From contig CAMVRW010000025.1 of assembly GCA_947169985.1 (NCBI GenBank), positions 1 through 14,991 on the forward strand: a DNA stretch of 14,991 nt, in the 5' to 3' direction. The notes under the pieces are model-generated. The model had not been told where the DNA came from. It made no database searches and saw only the letters and a list, made by a program, of their open reading frames with translations. The translations under genes and the position numbers were made by a program. The number at the start of each line of letters is the position of its first letter. The first letter of the stretch is position 1. Source of the DNA: an uncultured Butyrivibrio sp. (GTDB lineage: Bacteria > Bacillota > Clostridia > Lachnospirales > Lachnospiraceae). Shown in pieces: positions 14,817-14,991 of the stretch.

Positions 14817-14991
14817 ATGACTATATTACAGCTTAAGTACGTTATAGCCATTGATGAAGAGTGTTCCATGAGAAAGGCAGCAGACAGGCTCTATGTTTCA
14901 CAGCCCGGTCTTTCAAGCGCTGTCAGGGATCTGGAGAACGAGCTTGGCATCCAGATATTTGAAAGAGTCCACAACGGTGTTGTTACAACAG
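14817..14991 (+). CDS. LysR-type transcriptional regulator (N-terminal part, cut by window end)
   Basis: The first 58 residues of a LysR-type regulator begin at ATG 14817 after an AAAGGGGTG ribosome site. They hold the winged helix-turn-helix: LKYVIAIDEECSMRKAADRL, then YVSQPGLSSAVRDLENELG and IQIFER. This matches the conserved LysR pattern (AA..L.VSQP..S..I..LE..LG..LF.R). The effector domain is outside the window. It is co-directional with, and directly behind, the nitrogenase-like operon, not divergent as LysR genes often are. In other bacteria LysR-type proteins (CysB, and the regulator of the R. rubrum methylthio-alkane reductase genes) control sulfur metabolism, so a sulfur-responsive role is plausible. 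The dyad at 5472-5490 is a candidate target. Confidence 0.9.
   Translation, partial: MTILQLKYVIAIDEECSMRKAADRLYVSQPGLSSAVRDLENELGIQIFERVHNGVVTT

Noticed and set aside
14381..14869. A 162-codon open frame on the - strand
   Set aside because: It is antisense to the second NifX-like gene and the LysR start, which both have clear families and ribosome sites. The translated - strand protein has no recognisable motifs.

Overview
The window reads as a chromosomal segment of a low-to-moderate GC Gram-positive anaerobe, most likely a Lachnospiraceae member of the Butyrivibrio/Pseudobutyrivibrio type. This is inferred from strong GGAGG-type ribosome binding sites, AGA-rich arginine codon use, lipoprotein-type binding proteins and oxygen-sensitive iron-sulfur enzymes; no rRNA or other taxonomic marker is present. 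Every gene I can support lies on the + strand and the genes are tightly packed. There is no gene-free stretch over 300 bases; the longest gap is 5416-5596.

Region 1 (16-5415) is a sulfur amino acid module. It holds a complete MetN-MetI-MetQ type ABC importer, an M20 amidohydrolase of the AbgB/aminoacylase kind, a 50-residue YezD-family (DUF2292) protein, and a PLP-dependent Cys/Met-metabolism enzyme with an unusual cysteine-rich N-terminus. Spacings of 0-61 nt suggest one transcription unit.

Region 2 (5416-5596) is a short regulatory gap. It has an extended -10 promoter candidate overlapped by a perfect 7-bp dyad that fits a LysR-type box, followed by a strong terminator-like hairpin with a T tract just before the next gene. 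Because the hairpin lies between the only promoter I see and the gene, attenuation of the downstream operon is possible.

Region 3 (5597-14752) is the notable part: about 9.2 kb, apparently one operon. The order is a MORN-like repeat protein, NifB, a NifX-family protein, a NifH-like Fe protein, an amino-acid-type substrate-binding lipoprotein, NifD-like, NifK-like, two amino-acid-type permeases, the ABC ATPase, and a second cysteine-rich NifX-family protein. It looks like a nitrogenase-like reductase fused at operon level with its own importer. NifEN, NifV and other nitrogen-fixation genes are absent, and the NifD-like subunit lacks residues matching the N2-reduction histidine and the second FeMo-co ligand. 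The B-H-D-K order and sulfur context match the methylthio-alkane reductase (MarBHDK) type of nitrogenase-like enzyme known from Rhodospirillum rubrum, which releases methanethiol from thioethers for methionine synthesis.

Region 4 (14753-14991) is the start of a LysR-type regulator cut by the window edge.

Working model (inference): the two importers bring in thioether or sulfur amino acid derivatives; the amidohydrolase deacylates some of them; the nitrogenase-like reductase cleaves a C-S bond; and the PLP enzyme uses the released thiol or sulfide to make methionine or homocysteine. The LysR protein would sense sulfur status. The interleaving of importer and reductase genes suggests that the reductase substrate is an imported small molecule, possibly not the one used by the R. 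rubrum enzyme.
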